Made by a program: the position numbers and the translations under genes. A stretch of 49,348 nt of DNA from CAMLHP01 sp035712285 (GTDB lineage Bacteria > Gemmatimonadota > Gemmatimonadetes > Gemmatimonadales > GWC2-71-9), in assembly GCA_035712285.1 (NCBI GenBank), contig DASTBA010000169.1, forward strand, positions 1-49,348. Direction: 5' to 3'. This document shows, piece by piece, positions 17,819-26,958 of this stretch (its first letter is position 1; every line of letters starts with the position of its first letter). The notes beneath the pieces were generated by a model. It saw nothing but the letters and a program-made list of their open reading frames with translations. It was not told the DNA's origin and searched no databases.

Positions 17819-19078
17819 ATGAGCCGGCCGGACCCCGATGTCATCCGCGACCCGCTCTGGGACAACATCCGCCTGGATCGGGTCGCGCTGTCGGTGCTGG
17901 ACACCCCGCCGGTGCAGCGGCTCCGGTACATCCGCCAGCTGGGTCACGCCTTCCTCGTCTATCCCGGCGCCACCCATACCCGGTTCGAGCACGCCCTCGG
18001 CGCCTATCACCTGACCGGCCGCGCGCTCGCCTCGCTGGCGGAGCGCGGCGAGCTGGAGGCAGTACCTGAAGGCGAGCGCATCGCGGTGCGCCTGGCAGGC
18101 CTGCTCCATGACATCGGGCACTATCCCTTCTCCCATGCGCTTGAGGAAGCGGGCTTCCCCTCGCACGAGGCGCAGGGCGTGGCCCTGCTGCCGCTGGGCG
18201 AGCTGGGCGACACCCTGCGCGCCCTGGGCGGCACGGCGCTGGTGGACGGCATCGGGGCGCTGATCCGCGGCCGGAGCGGCAGCGCCCTGCAGGGCCTCAT
18301 CAGCGGCACCCTCGACCTCGACAAGATCGACTACCTGAGCCGCGACGCCCGGATGTGCGGCGTGCCCTACGGGGCGGTGGATGTGGACCGGCTGCTGGCG
18401 TCACTCACGGTCGTCGAGGCCGGCGGCCGCCCGGCGATGGGCGTCCACGAGAAGGGCGTGAGCGCGCTGGAGTCATTGCTTTTCGCGAAGTACCAGATGT
18501 ACCGCAACGTGTACTGGCACCATGCGGTGCGCTCCGCCACCTGCATGTTCAAGCGCGCCGCGCGCCATGCGGTGGAGGCCGGCGTGCTGGACATGAGCCG
18601 CGTGGCCGGCACCACCGACGACGCGTTCATGGAGATCCTGCTCACCCGGGACCCGCAGGGGCTCGCGCGCGCGGTGCGCGAGCGGCGCCTCTTCAAGCGG
18701 ATCTGGGACGTGCCGGCCAGCGACGTGGGTGGCGACGTCGCCGACTGGGTGGACGGCGATGCGGTGGTGCTTGGCGCCGTGGAGGACGCCTTGGCGGGCC
18801 GGGCCGGGCTCCAGGCTGGCGAGCTGCTCCTCGACTTCCCGGCCCGGCCCAGCATGCTGTCGGTGAGCCTGCCGCTCCGGCTCCGTGGCGGCGAGGTGGA
18901 ACAGCTCACCGATGAAGGCCGCGCCGGCCATCTGGGACTGCCACGCGTGGCGGAGGAGCTCTACCAGAGTGCGCGCCGGCTCCGTGTCTTCACCGCCCGC
19001 GCCGCCTCCCTGCCGCTCGCCGAGGTGCTGGCGTGGCTCCGCCTCCCGCGCGCGGAGGTCCTGGCGCGGGTCAGCTGA
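17819..19078 (+). CDS. HD-domain phosphohydrolase (SAMHD1/YdhJ-like)
   Basis: A 419-residue protein. The HD superfamily metal ligands are visible as HTRFEHALGAYH (about 55-66) and LLHDIGHYPFSHALE (about 95-109), with a further Asp in LDLDKIDYLSRDA (about 165). The segment SALESLLFAKYQMYRNVYWHH is shared with the YdhJ/SAMHD1-like branch, whose members hydrolyse dNTPs or other nucleotides. The first stretch DPLWDNIRLD and VQRLRYIRQLG also fit this branch. The C-terminal ~150 residues are less conserved. It starts 19 nt after pckA and may share its transcript. Substrate uncertain. Confidence 0.88.
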   Translation: MSRPDPDVIRDPLWDNIRLDRVALSVLDTPPVQRLRYIRQLGHAFLVYPGATHTRFEHALGAYHLTGRALASLAERGELEAVPEGERIAVRLAGLLHDIGHYPFSHALEEAGFPSHEAQGVALLPLGELGDTLRALGGTALVDGIGALIRGRSGSALQGLISGTLDLDKIDYLSRDARMCGVPYGAVDVDRLLASLTVVEAGGRPAMGVHEKGVSALESLLFAKYQMYRNVYWHHAVRSATCMFKRAARHAVEAGVLDMSRVAGTTDDAFMEILLTRDPQGLARAVRERRLFKRIWDVPASDVGGDVADWVDGDAVVLGAVEDALAGRAGLQAGELLLDFPARPSMLSVSLPLRLRGGEVEQLTDEGRAGHLGLPRVAEELYQSARRLRVFTARAASLPLAEVLAWLRLPRAEVLARVS

Positions 19079-19087
19079 CCGGCGAAC

Positions 19088-19858
19088 TCAGTTCGCGGTG
19101 ACGACGGGGTGTTCGCCGGACGGGGTGGCGGCTTTCTCGATCTGCACCACGATGGCGGTGATGTTGTCCAGTCCGCCCCGGCGGTTCGCTTCCGTGATCA
19201 TCTGGTCCACCCAGCGCTGGGGACCACCGTCCGACTGCAGGATCCGCCGCAGGTGCTCGTCCTCCAGCATGCCGGTGAGCCCGTCCGACGCCAGCAGGAT
19301 GAGATCCGACGTTTCCAGCTTGCCGAAGTAGATGTCGGGCGCCACGTCCATGCTGGCGCCGACGCACCGGGTGATGACGTTGCTGTAGGGATGCACCCGC
19401 GCCTGCTCCGGCGTGAGCAGGCCGGCGTCCACCTGCTCCTGCACGTAGCTGTGGTCCTTGGTGACCTGCTGGAGGTCCGCGGCGCGCAGCAGGTACGCAC
19501 GGCTGTCGCCCACCTGGCCGATCAGGTACCGGTTGGGCAGCAGGATCAGCGCGGTGAGGGTCGTGCCCATCCCCCGCTTGTCATGCTCGGAGAGGGTGCG
19601 GGAGAAGATCGCCTCGTTGGCCTTGTGGATGGCAGCCGACAGCCGGCCGGCTACCTGCTCGTCGGTCAGCCCGCGGTAGTTGCCGAGTTCCTCGGCGACG
19701 ATGTTGACGGCCATCTCGCTCGCCACTTCGCCGGCGGCATGCCCCCCCATGCCGTCCGCCACCATGAAGATTCCACGGTCGGCCAGCATGAGATAGCTGT
19801 CTTCGTTGCCCGAGCGGACAATCCCGACGTCGGTCCGGGCGGCGCAGGAGAAGTGCAC
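19088..19858 (-). CDS. PP2C-type serine/threonine protein phosphatase
   Basis: A 256-residue cytosolic phosphatase with all usual PP2C motifs: SCAARTDVGIVRSGNEDS at the start, DGMGGHAAGEVAS (about 35), GDSRAYLLR (about 118), LLASDGLTGM (about 190) and DNITAIVV near the end. The Asp residues that bind the two metals are present. It reverses Ser/Thr phosphorylation made by Hanks-type kinases. The start is GTG with GGAGG only 3 nt upstream. It is the last gene of a four-gene leftward run and follows an FHA-domain protein by 9 nt. No kinase gene is in this window, so the partner must lie elsewhere. Confidence 0.95.
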   Translation of the reverse strand: MHFSCAARTDVGIVRSGNEDSYLMLADRGIFMVADGMGGHAAGEVASEMAVNIVAEELGNYRGLTDEQVAGRLSAAIHKANEAIFSRTLSEHDKRGMGTTLTALILLPNRYLIGQVGDSRAYLLRAADLQQVTKDHSYVQEQVDAGLLTPEQARVHPYSNVITRCVGASMDVAPDIYFGKLETSDLILLASDGLTGMLEDEHLRRILQSDGGPQRWVDQMITEANRRGGLDNITAIVVQIEKAATPSGEHPVVTAN

Positions 19859-19867
19859 AGGCCTCCG

Positions 19868-21121
19868 TTAACGCATCGTCAGCAGGTATGCGGCCGCGGC
19901 GGCCGCCAGTGCCATGAGCAGCGTCACCGTGACCCAGGAGACGCGACGCCTGGGCGGTGGCGGGGGCACCGGCCGGCGCGGCGCCGGACTCCGGGCCGGC
20001 CGCTCGGTGACCACCGGCGGGGCCGGCGGCACCGGGTAGGGTGTCGGCTCCACCAGCCGCGGCATCACCCTGGTCTCGGCCGGTGCCGCCGGCGACTCCG
20101 GCGCATCCAGCGGCTCGAACAGCACCGATACTTCGCCGAAGCGCACCGTGGCACCCGGAGCGAGGGCGGTCTCCGAGACCACCGGCTCCCCTTCCATGAA
20201 CGTGCCGTTGGTCGAGCCAAGGTCCGAGAGAATCCAGACCCCGTCCCGCCGCTGCAGCTTGGCGTGCATGGTGCTCACGCTCGGATCGGCCAGGACCAGG
20301 TCGTTGTAATCGGCACGGCCCACGTTGATCACCGGCACGGTGAGCGTCACGCGCTCGCCCTTCCTGGCGCCGGAGCGGAAGAGCACCGAGGCCAGCGGGA
20401 CGGTGGCCGGCGCCTCAGGGGCCGGAGGCAGCGACTGGAAGGCCTGCATCCCGAACATCGTGTCGCTCAGCCGGGCAGCCGCTCCCGTCGGCGCCGCTAT
20501 CGGCGGGGCCGGCGGCGCATGAAAGCGGAAGTCCTCGTCGCCGATGCGTATCACGTCGCCGGGAGCCAGGCGCCGCTCACCCGATACCCGCTCGCCGTTC
20601 ACCGTGGTGCCGTTCACGCTGGCGTCCAGCAGGAGGTAGCCGGTGGCATCCCGATGGAGTTCCGCATGGCGGCGGGACACCTCACCCCCGGGTACCACGA
20701 CGTCGGCACCCGCCTCCCGTCCGAACACCAGCGGGCTGGCGGTGAGGGCGTATTCCCGGCCGTCGGTGAGGCAGACGACGCGCGCCCCGTCCGGCGGGGG
20801 CATCACCTGGGCGCCCCGGGCAATACGGGTGCGCCCCGCCCGGGCCTCGTCCACCACCAGGATCTCCTGTCCGCCCACCACCACCTTGTCCCCATGCAGC
20901 AGCGGCGAGGGCTCGGCGGCCAGCCGCACGCCGTTCACGCTCACCGCCGCCTCGCCCAGCGGGCGCACTGCCGCCGAGCCGTCGGGCCACCCTTGCACCA
21001 CGGCATGCCGGGGCGCCACCTCGTCCGAAAACACCGGGATGGCCACGCCGTCATCGGATCCGATGATCATTTCGCCGGGCACGACGGTGTATCGCCGTCC
21101 CCCGACGTCGAGCTGAATCAT
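19868..21121 (-). CDS. Triple FHA-domain protein with C-terminal membrane anchor
   Basis: A 417-residue protein containing three FHA-like units. The first (about 8-92) is degenerate, reading IIGSDDG in place of GR. The second (about 125-205) has FGREAGADVVV, SRRHAEL and NGTTVNG. The third (about 250-345) has VGRADYNDLVL, STMHAKL and GSTNGTFMEG, with the Arg, Ser, His and Asn phosphothreonine-binding residues. A proline-rich linker (about 360-390) leads to a single TM segment (VTVTLLMALAAAAAAYLL) at the extreme C-terminus, so the FHA units should face the cytoplasm. It binds phospho-Thr partners and is likely the scaffold for the PP2C encoded 9 nt downstream. Confidence 0.88.
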   Translation of the reverse strand: MIQLDVGGRRYTVVPGEMIIGSDDGVAIPVFSDEVAPRHAVVQGWPDGSAAVRPLGEAAVSVNGVRLAAEPSPLLHGDKVVVGGQEILVVDEARAGRTRIARGAQVMPPPDGARVVCLTDGREYALTASPLVFGREAGADVVVPGGEVSRRHAELHRDATGYLLLDASVNGTTVNGERVSGERRLAPGDVIRIGDEDFRFHAPPAPPIAAPTGAAARLSDTMFGMQAFQSLPPAPEAPATVPLASVLFRSGARKGERVTLTVPVINVGRADYNDLVLADPSVSTMHAKLQRRDGVWILSDLGSTNGTFMEGEPVVSETALAPGATVRFGEVSVLFEPLDAPESPAAPAETRVMPRLVEPTPYPVPPAPPVVTERPARSPAPRRPVPPPPPRRRVSWVTVTLLMALAAAAAAYLLTMR

Positions 21122-21157
21122 GCGACTGCCATCCGCGTATGGTTCATGGCCTTCCCA

Positions 21158-21187
21158 AACGTACTTGCCAGCAATTTGCGGGCGCAA
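21158..21187 (-). promoter_or_regulatory. Candidate promoter upstream of the FHA-PP2C pair
   Basis: On the minus strand TTGCGC (21182-21187) and TACGTT (21158-21163) stand 18 bp apart, within the 73-nt gap between the ABC exporter and the FHA gene. This would give a leader of about 30 nt. It suggests that the FHA and PP2C genes can be transcribed independently of the upstream exporter. Confidence 0.35.
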
Positions 21188-21194
21188 GCACGGC

Positions 21195-22976
21195 TCATGC
21201 GCTCCGCCGGAGTTCGCCGCCCGACTGCAGCAGGTAGAGACGCTCGTAGAGGCCGCGCTGCGCCAGGAGCTCCCGGTGGGTGCCCTGCTCGCGGATCTCC
21301 CCATGATGGAACACCAGGATCCGGTCCGCGTCCAGCACGGTGCTCAGGCGATGTGCCACGACGATCGCGGTGCGGCCGGTCATGAGCTCGGCAATGGCCT
21401 GCTGGATCTGCGCCTCGGCCTCGGCGTCCACCGAACTGGTGGCCTCGTCCAGCACCAGGATCCGCGGATCGCGGGCCAGCGCCCGCGCGAAGCTCAGGAG
21501 CTGCCGCTCGCCCATGCTGAGGTTCCGCCCCCGCTCCGCCAGCTGGTGGCCGAAGCCGCCGGGGAGGCGGCGGATGAAGCGCTCCGCACCCACGCGACGG
21601 GCCGCCTGCTCCGCGTCGGCCGCGGTGGCCGGGGCATCCAGCACCAGGTTGTGCCGGATGTCGCCGGTGAAGAGAAAGAGATCCTGCTGCACGTACCCGA
21701 TGAGCCCGCGCAGTTCGTGCACCGAAAGATCCCGGATGTCCACGCCGTCCACCGTGATCCGCCCGCGCACCGGCTCGTAGAAGCGGAGCAGGAGGCTGAT
21801 GATCGTGGTCTTGCCCGCCCCGGTATGCCCCACGATTGCCACCGTCTGTCCCGGCTCGGCCGTGAAGGAGACATCCTTCAGCACCCAGGGCCCCTGCTCC
21901 GAGTACCGGAACCAGACCTGCTCGAACCGCACCGCGCCCCGTGGCGCCGCGCCCAGGGAGCGCGACCCGGTGGTCCCGGCAATGGCGGGCGGCTCGTCCA
22001 GCAGCTGGAAGATCCGCTCGCTCGACGCCATGGCGCTCTGCAGGAGATTGACCTTTTCCGAGATGTCCTGCAGCGGCTGGAAGAAACGGCGCGTGAGCTG
22101 GATGAACGCGGCAAGCACGCCCACCGTCAGCGACCCGCCCAGCGCCCGGAGCCCCCCGTACCAGAGCAGCAGGGCCAGCGCCAGGGACGAGAGAAACTCG
22201 ACCACCGGAAAGAACACCGCGTACACCGTGATGGAGCGGAGGTGGGCGTCGAGATGCGAGCGGTTGAGGCGGTCGAACTCCGCGGCCCCTGCCTCCTCCC
22301 GGCGGAACAGCTGCACGATCCGCATGCCGGAGAGCTGTTCCTGCAGGTAGGCGTTGAGCCGGGCCAGCCGCACGCGGATGTCGCGGAACGCCTCCCGCAC
22401 GTGGCGCCGGAACACCGTCGCGGTGAGCCACACCAGCGGAATCACGCAGAATGCCACCAGCGCCAGGCGCCAGTTCATGAGCAGCATCATGCCCATGATG
22501 GCGGCCAGCGTGAAGACGTCCCCGAAGACGGTGACCAGGCCCGACGAGAACAGCTCGTTCAGCGTCTCCACGTCGCTGGTCACCCGCGTCATCAGGCGGC
22601 CCACCGGATTCCGGTCGAAGAAGCGCACCGGCAGCCGCTGCAGGTGGCCGAAGAGGCGGGTGCGGAGATCCAGCATCACCCGCTGCCCCAGCAGCGTGGT
22701 GAGGAGCGTCTGGCCGTAGTCGGCCAGGAAGTCCACCAGCAGGGCGCCCAGATAGATCAGGGCCAGCGTCCCGAGCAGGCGCAGGTCGTGCCGCGGGATG
22801 GCCACGTCGAGGGCGTCCTGGGTGAGGCGCGGCCCGACCAGCGCCATGGCCGCGCTCAGGAGCAGCAGCACCAGGGCGCCGGCCACCAGGGTGACGTGCG
22901 GCCGGACGAAGGCCAGGAGCCGGCGGAACAGCCGGCCGTCATAGGCCTTGCCCAGCGGTTCTTCGGTGGCGGTCAT
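21195..22976 (-). CDS. ABC exporter, fused membrane and ATPase domains
   Basis: A 593-residue half-transporter. Six membrane helices span about residues 20-320 (MALVGPRLTQDALDVAIPRHD, then GALLVDFLADYGQTLL). The ATPase follows with Walker A GHTGAGKTT (about 382), signature LSMGERQLLSFARAL, Walker B ILVLDEATSSVD and the switch VVAHRLST. This is the MsbA/LmrA-type family, which dimerises to export lipids, drugs or peptides. ATG 22976 overlaps the stop of the upstream flippase-like gene by 4 bp. The open frame before it is overlap with that gene and shows no conserved sequence. Its pairing with a membrane-lipid-type protein hints at an envelope lipid or glycan substrate (inference). Confidence 0.92.
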   Translation of the reverse strand: MTATEEPLGKAYDGRLFRRLLAFVRPHVTLVAGALVLLLLSAAMALVGPRLTQDALDVAIPRHDLRLLGTLALIYLGALLVDFLADYGQTLLTTLLGQRVMLDLRTRLFGHLQRLPVRFFDRNPVGRLMTRVTSDVETLNELFSSGLVTVFGDVFTLAAIMGMMLLMNWRLALVAFCVIPLVWLTATVFRRHVREAFRDIRVRLARLNAYLQEQLSGMRIVQLFRREEAGAAEFDRLNRSHLDAHLRSITVYAVFFPVVEFLSSLALALLLWYGGLRALGGSLTVGVLAAFIQLTRRFFQPLQDISEKVNLLQSAMASSERIFQLLDEPPAIAGTTGSRSLGAAPRGAVRFEQVWFRYSEQGPWVLKDVSFTAEPGQTVAIVGHTGAGKTTIISLLLRFYEPVRGRITVDGVDIRDLSVHELRGLIGYVQQDLFLFTGDIRHNLVLDAPATAADAEQAARRVGAERFIRRLPGGFGHQLAERGRNLSMGERQLLSFARALARDPRILVLDEATSSVDAEAEAQIQQAIAELMTGRTAIVVAHRLSTVLDADRILVFHHGEIREQGTHRELLAQRGLYERLYLLQSGGELRRSA

Positions 22977-24073
22977 GACGGCACCGGCTCCGGCACGCCG
23001 CCCTGCTGGTCGCTCTTGTCGGTGGCGCCGATGGACTTGAGTCCCTTGCGGACCCATTGCGTGAAGACGATGAACCCCGCCCCGACGGTGTACCAGCTCA
23101 GGATCAGGCGCCAGAGCAGGGTGTACAGCGGGGTGATCGCCTTCGGGACATAGACCGACATCACCGCGGCGGACATCAGCTCGGCGATGCCCGACGCGCC
23201 CGGCGTGGGCGCGAAGTAGAGGAGAAAGGCGATCAGTGTCTGCAGGAGCAGCACGTCCACGAAGTTCACGTGGATGCCCACCGCGCGAAGCGTCACGTAG
23301 CCGGCCAGGAGCTTGTTCGCGTGCGACGGCCCGGAGAGGATGATGCAGGCGAGCACCGACAGCCAGCCGCGGGGACTGTTGAGCCTGACCAGGTGCGCGT
23401 GCGACTCGTCGAGTCCCGCCTGTACGCCCTCCACCCGCCGGGCGAACCGGGTGCTCCGGCGGCCCACCCACGCCGCCAGCCGGTGCAGGAGCTTCCGCAC
23501 CAGGTTGGGGAAGATCATGAGGGCGACGAGCAGGGCGCCAAGGCCGGCAAAGACGGTGAGGCTCCCGAGGAAGAGGTCGTAGAGCGAGAGGCCGAGCACG
23601 TTGCCGCGGGTGCCCAGCGAATGTCCGGCACCGGCCAGGATGGCGAGCGGCCCGGCAATGGCAAAGAACCCCACGGTGCCCACGAATCCCATGAGCGCGC
23701 AGGTGGCCGCCACCGGCAGGGGAATGCCGTAGCGGCGCATGGTGTACATCATCATGGGAAACGCGCCGGACTGGAGCGGGGTGATGTACGCCGCCCAGGC
23801 GCTCATGCCCCCGGCCAGGATCATCCCCTTGAGGGAGGGCTTCGGCATCAGCTGCCGGGCCACGACCCAGAGCCGGAGCCCGCCGCCGATCCAGTCCATC
23901 GAGGCGAGCCCCATGCCCGCCAGCAGCCAGATCCAGTGGACGTTCCGGAGCCCGGTGACGAACGCGCCGAGATTGTTGCCGTAGATCAGGGTCAGCGCGA
24001 AGCCGACCACCGATGCCAGCACGAAAATCTCGAAGCCCCGGACCAGGATCTTCGGAGTCAGAAGTTTGGCCAT
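22973..24073 (-). CDS. Lysylphosphatidylglycerol synthase TM-domain / UPF0104 flippase-like membrane protein
   Basis: A 366-residue polytopic membrane protein with about eight helices and the UPF0104/LPG_synthase_TM layout (GGLRLWVVARQLMPKPSLK, PLQSGAFPMMMYTMRRYG, FAPTPGASGIAELMSA). The last motif, with Pro-x-Pro-Gly followed by Gly-x-x-E, is the family hallmark. It lacks the C-terminal aminoacyltransferase domain of MprF, so it is the membrane half only. Relatives include lipid flippases and glycan-synthesis partners. ATG 24073 was preferred over a start at 24124 because a -10-like TAGAAT lies 10 nt upstream and the homologous sequence begins here. It is the first gene of the exporter-FHA-PP2C run. 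Confidence 0.85.
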   Translation of the reverse strand: MAKLLTPKILVRGFEIFVLASVVGFALTLIYGNNLGAFVTGLRNVHWIWLLAGMGLASMDWIGGGLRLWVVARQLMPKPSLKGMILAGGMSAWAAYITPLQSGAFPMMMYTMRRYGIPLPVAATCALMGFVGTVGFFAIAGPLAILAGAGHSLGTRGNVLGLSLYDLFLGSLTVFAGLGALLVALMIFPNLVRKLLHRLAAWVGRRSTRFARRVEGVQAGLDESHAHLVRLNSPRGWLSVLACIILSGPSHANKLLAGYVTLRAVGIHVNFVDVLLLQTLIAFLLYFAPTPGASGIAELMSAAVMSVYVPKAITPLYTLLWRLILSWYTVGAGFIVFTQWVRKGLKSIGATDKSDQQGGVPEPVPS

Positions 24074-24083
24074 GAAGCCGGGA

Positions 24084-24089
24084 ATTCTA
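24084..24089 (-). promoter_or_regulatory. -10-like element for the flippase-like operon
   Basis: TAGAAT on the minus strand stands 10 nt before the ATG at 24073. The implied transcript has a leader of only a few nucleotides. Confidence 0.4.
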
Positions 24090-24155
24090 ACGGCGGATTC
24101 GGCGGTCGGACAGGAGTCCGGCACCCCGAAGCTTTCCCGAAACCGGCCCCCGGAC

Positions 24156-24161
24156 TATGAT
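24156..24161 (+). promoter_or_regulatory. -10-like element for uvrA (leaderless arrangement)
   Basis: TATGAT stands 6 nt before the GTG start. TTTCCC at 24133-24138 is a weak -35 candidate with a 17-bp spacer. I see no sequence resembling an SOS (LexA) box of the E. coli or B. subtilis types in the 94-bp divergent spacer. Confidence 0.45.
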
Positions 24162-24167
24162 TCCCGC

Positions 24168-26957
24168 GTGTCCGCCATCCGCATCGTCAACGCACGCCAG
24201 CACAACCTGAAGGGGATCTCGGTCGACTTGCCCCACCGGGCGCTCGTGGTGATCACGGGTCCGTCCGGTTCGGGCAAGTCGTCGCTGGCGTTCGACACCA
24301 TCTATGCCGAGGGACAGCGGCGGTACATCGAGTCGCTTTCCACCTATGCCAAGCAGTTCCTCGACCGGATGCCGAAGCCGGAAGTGGACCGCATCGAGGG
24401 ACTGGCACCGGCGGTGGCCATCGAGCAGCACAACCCCGCCGTCTCCAGCCGCTCGACCGTGGGCACCGCCACCGAGATCCACGATTTCCTGCGGCTGCTC
24501 TGGGCCCGGGTCGGCAAGCCCTTCTGCCGGAAGTGCGGCGCCCCGGTGCGGCGGGAGACACCGGACGGTGCGCTCGCGGAGATCCAGGCGTCGGGCGCGG
24601 CGCGGCTGCTGGTCACCTTCCCCATCCCCGCGTCGGCGCGCCACAGTCATGCCGCCATCGTGGAGAATCTCCGCGCCATGGGCTTCGTGCGGGTGCTGCA
24701 CCGGGGCGGCCAGCTGCACCTCGACGACCTCGCGCCCGAAACCGATCTCGCGGCCGACCCCGGCCTGCTGGTGATCGTGGACCGCCTCACGACCCGCGAG
24801 GGCGGTGCCGCCCGCCTCCGGGAGGCCATCGCCACCGCGTTCGGCGAGGGAGAGGGCATTGCCGTCGCCGTGCTGGATGACGGGCGTCAGCTCCGCTTCA
24901 CGGAGTTCCCCGCGTGCAGCCGGTGCGACACGCCGGCCCCGTCCATCACGCCCGCGCTCTTCTCGTTCAACAACCCCCGCGGTGCCTGCGCCACCTGCAA
25001 CGGCTTCGGCGCCACGCTCGAGTATCACGAGTCGCTGATCGTGCCCGACCCCGAACGGAGCCTGCGGGAAGGCGCCCTCGACCCGTGGACCAAGCCCCGC
25101 TACGAAACGCGCCGCCGTCTGCTGCTGGACCGCGCCAAGGCCCTCGGCGCCGATCCCGACATCCCCTGGCGGCGGCTCAAGGCCGGTGTGCGGCACGAGC
25201 TGCTCCGCGGAAAGAAGGGCAAGTACATCGGGATCTTTCCGTTTCTCGAGGGGCTGGAAGAGAAGCGATACAAGCAGTACATCCGGGTCTTTCTCCGGCA
25301 GTACCAGCTCGCGGAGACCTGCACCGCCTGCGGCGGCACCCGGCTCAACGACGACGCCCGCTCGGTGCGGATCGCGGGCCGCCATATCGCCGAAATTTCC
25401 GCCCTGCCCATCGAGGAGCTGGCGGGATGGGTGAGCACGCTTGAGCTGGGGGAGCAGGATCGGGCGGTCGCAGCCCTGGTGCTGGAACAGGCCGGAGCTC
25501 GCATCTCTTTCCTGCAGGATGTGGGACTCGGCTACCTCACGCTCGACCGGCAGGCACGGACGCTGTCGGGAGGCGAGGCTCAGCGCATCGCCCTCGCCAA
25601 CGCCCTCGGCGCACGGCTGGTGGACACGCTCTACGTGCTGGACGAACCGAGCATCGGCCTGCATCCGCGGGACACGGCGCGGCTCCTCGCCATCCTGCGG
25701 CGTCTCCGGGACCTCGGCAACACGGTGCTGGTGGTGGAGCACGATCCGGCCGCCATCGCCGAAGCGGACTTCATGCTGGAACTGGGGCCCGGCGCGGGCG
25801 AGCATGGCGGACGGGTGGTCCACGCCGGCCCCACCGGCTCCGCAAGCGATTCACTCACCGGCCAGTACCTCCGCGGCCGGAAGCGGATCGCGGTGCCGAG
25901 CGCGCGGCGGGTACCGGGCCCGGCATGGCTGCGATTGCGCGGTGCATCGCTCCACACCCTGCACGATGTGGACGCCGATATCCCGCTGGGCACCCTCACC
26001 GCCGTCACCGGCGTCTCCGGCTCCGGCAAGAGCACGCTGGTGCACGACATCCTCTACCGGCAGCTGGAGCGGACGCTGCACGGCGGCAGTTCCGCCAAGC
26101 AGCATCTGGGCGAGGAGATCGGCTCGGTGCAATCGCTCACCGGCGCCGAACTGCTGAGCGACGTGCTGCTGATTGATCAGTCACCTATCGGGCGGACGCC
26201 GAGGTCCAACCCGGTCACCTACGTCAAGGCGTTCGACGAGATCCGCGAGCTCTTTGCCGCCCAGCCGCTGGCGCGCCAGCGCAAGTACACCGCCTCCACC
26301 TTCTCCTTCAACCTGGACGGCGGCCGCTGCGAGGCGTGCGAAGGCGCCGGCCACGTGCAGGTGGAGATGGTCTTCCTGGCCGACGTCTTCGTGCCATGCG
26401 AGGTGTGCGGCGGCACCCGCTTCAAGCGGGAGATCCTGGACGTGAAGATCCAGGGATTCTCCATCCACGACGCCCTGCAGTGGAGCGTGACCGAGGCGAT
26501 CGCCCGGTTCCGCCACCAGCCGAGGCTGGGCGCGGCGCTCTGGCAGCTGCAGCAGGTGGGCCTCGGATACCTGCGCCTGGGCCAGCCGGCCACCACCTTG
26601 TCCGGTGGCGAGGCGCAGCGGCTCAAGATCGCACGGGAGCTCATCAGCGCGGGGAAGAAGGCGGGGCGGAAGCTCTACCTCATGGACGAGCCCACCACCG
26701 GCCTGCACCTCGACGACGTGCGCGTGCTGCTCCAGGTGCTCGACCGCCTGGTGGATGCCGGGCACACGGTGGTGGTGATCGAGCATCACCTCGACGTGAT
26801 CAAGCGCGCCGACTGGGTGATCGAGATGGGGCCGGAGGCGGGGGAGCACGGAGGCCAGGTCGTGGCGCAGGGGCCGCCGGAAGAGATCGCCGCGACACCG
26901 GGCTCGCCTACCGGCGCGTTCCTGGCGCCGCTGCTGGAGGCGGCGGCGGTCGCGTGA
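24168..26957 (+). CDS. uvrA: Excinuclease ABC subunit A
   Basis: A 929-residue protein starting at GTG 24168 (VSAIRIVNARQHNLKGI), the usual UvrA beginning. It has two ABC modules: Walker A sites GPSGSGKSS (about 26-34) and GVSGSGKST (about 614), two LSGGEAQR signatures, and Walker B sites VLDEPSIGLH and LMDEPTTGLH. Zinc-binding Cys pairs lie at CRKCG, CSRC...CATC and CEAC...CEVC. UvrA recognises bulky DNA damage with UvrB and hands it over for nucleotide excision repair. The frame is open 102 nt upstream, but no conserved residues precede the GTG. Its stop is 1 nt from that of the convergent decarboxylase gene. Confidence 0.98.
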   Translation: MSAIRIVNARQHNLKGISVDLPHRALVVITGPSGSGKSSLAFDTIYAEGQRRYIESLSTYAKQFLDRMPKPEVDRIEGLAPAVAIEQHNPAVSSRSTVGTATEIHDFLRLLWARVGKPFCRKCGAPVRRETPDGALAEIQASGAARLLVTFPIPASARHSHAAIVENLRAMGFVRVLHRGGQLHLDDLAPETDLAADPGLLVIVDRLTTREGGAARLREAIATAFGEGEGIAVAVLDDGRQLRFTEFPACSRCDTPAPSITPALFSFNNPRGACATCNGFGATLEYHESLIVPDPERSLREGALDPWTKPRYETRRRLLLDRAKALGADPDIPWRRLKAGVRHELLRGKKGKYIGIFPFLEGLEEKRYKQYIRVFLRQYQLAETCTACGGTRLNDDARSVRIAGRHIAEISALPIEELAGWVSTLELGEQDRAVAALVLEQAGARISFLQDVGLGYLTLDRQARTLSGGEAQRIALANALGARLVDTLYVLDEPSIGLHPRDTARLLAILRRLRDLGNTVLVVEHDPAAIAEADFMLELGPGAGEHGGRVVHAGPTGSASDSLTGQYLRGRKRIAVPSARRVPGPAWLRLRGASLHTLHDVDADIPLGTLTAVTGVSGSGKSTLVHDILYRQLERTLHGGSSAKQHLGEEIGSVQSLTGAELLSDVLLIDQSPIGRTPRSNPVTYVKAFDEIRELFAAQPLARQRKYTASTFSFNLDGGRCEACEGAGHVQVEMVFLADVFVPCEVCGGTRFKREILDVKIQGFSIHDALQWSVTEAIARFRHQPRLGAALWQLQQVGLGYLRLGQPATTLSGGEAQRLKIARELISAGKKAGRKLYLMDEPTTGLHLDDVRVLLQVLDRLVDAGHTVVVIEHHLDVIKRADWVIEMGPEAGEHGGQVVAQGPPEEIAATPGSPTGAFLAPLLEAAAVA

Positions 26958-26958
26958 G

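Noticed and set aside
22977..23471. A 165-codon N-terminal extension of the ABC exporter
   Set aside because: It overlaps the flippase-like gene in another frame and reads as Arg/Gly/His-rich noise; the 4-bp overlap start at 22976 is the usual arrangement here.
24087..25823. A 578-codon minus-strand frame opposite uvrA
   Set aside because: Shadow of uvrA with low-complexity composition and no recognisable domain.
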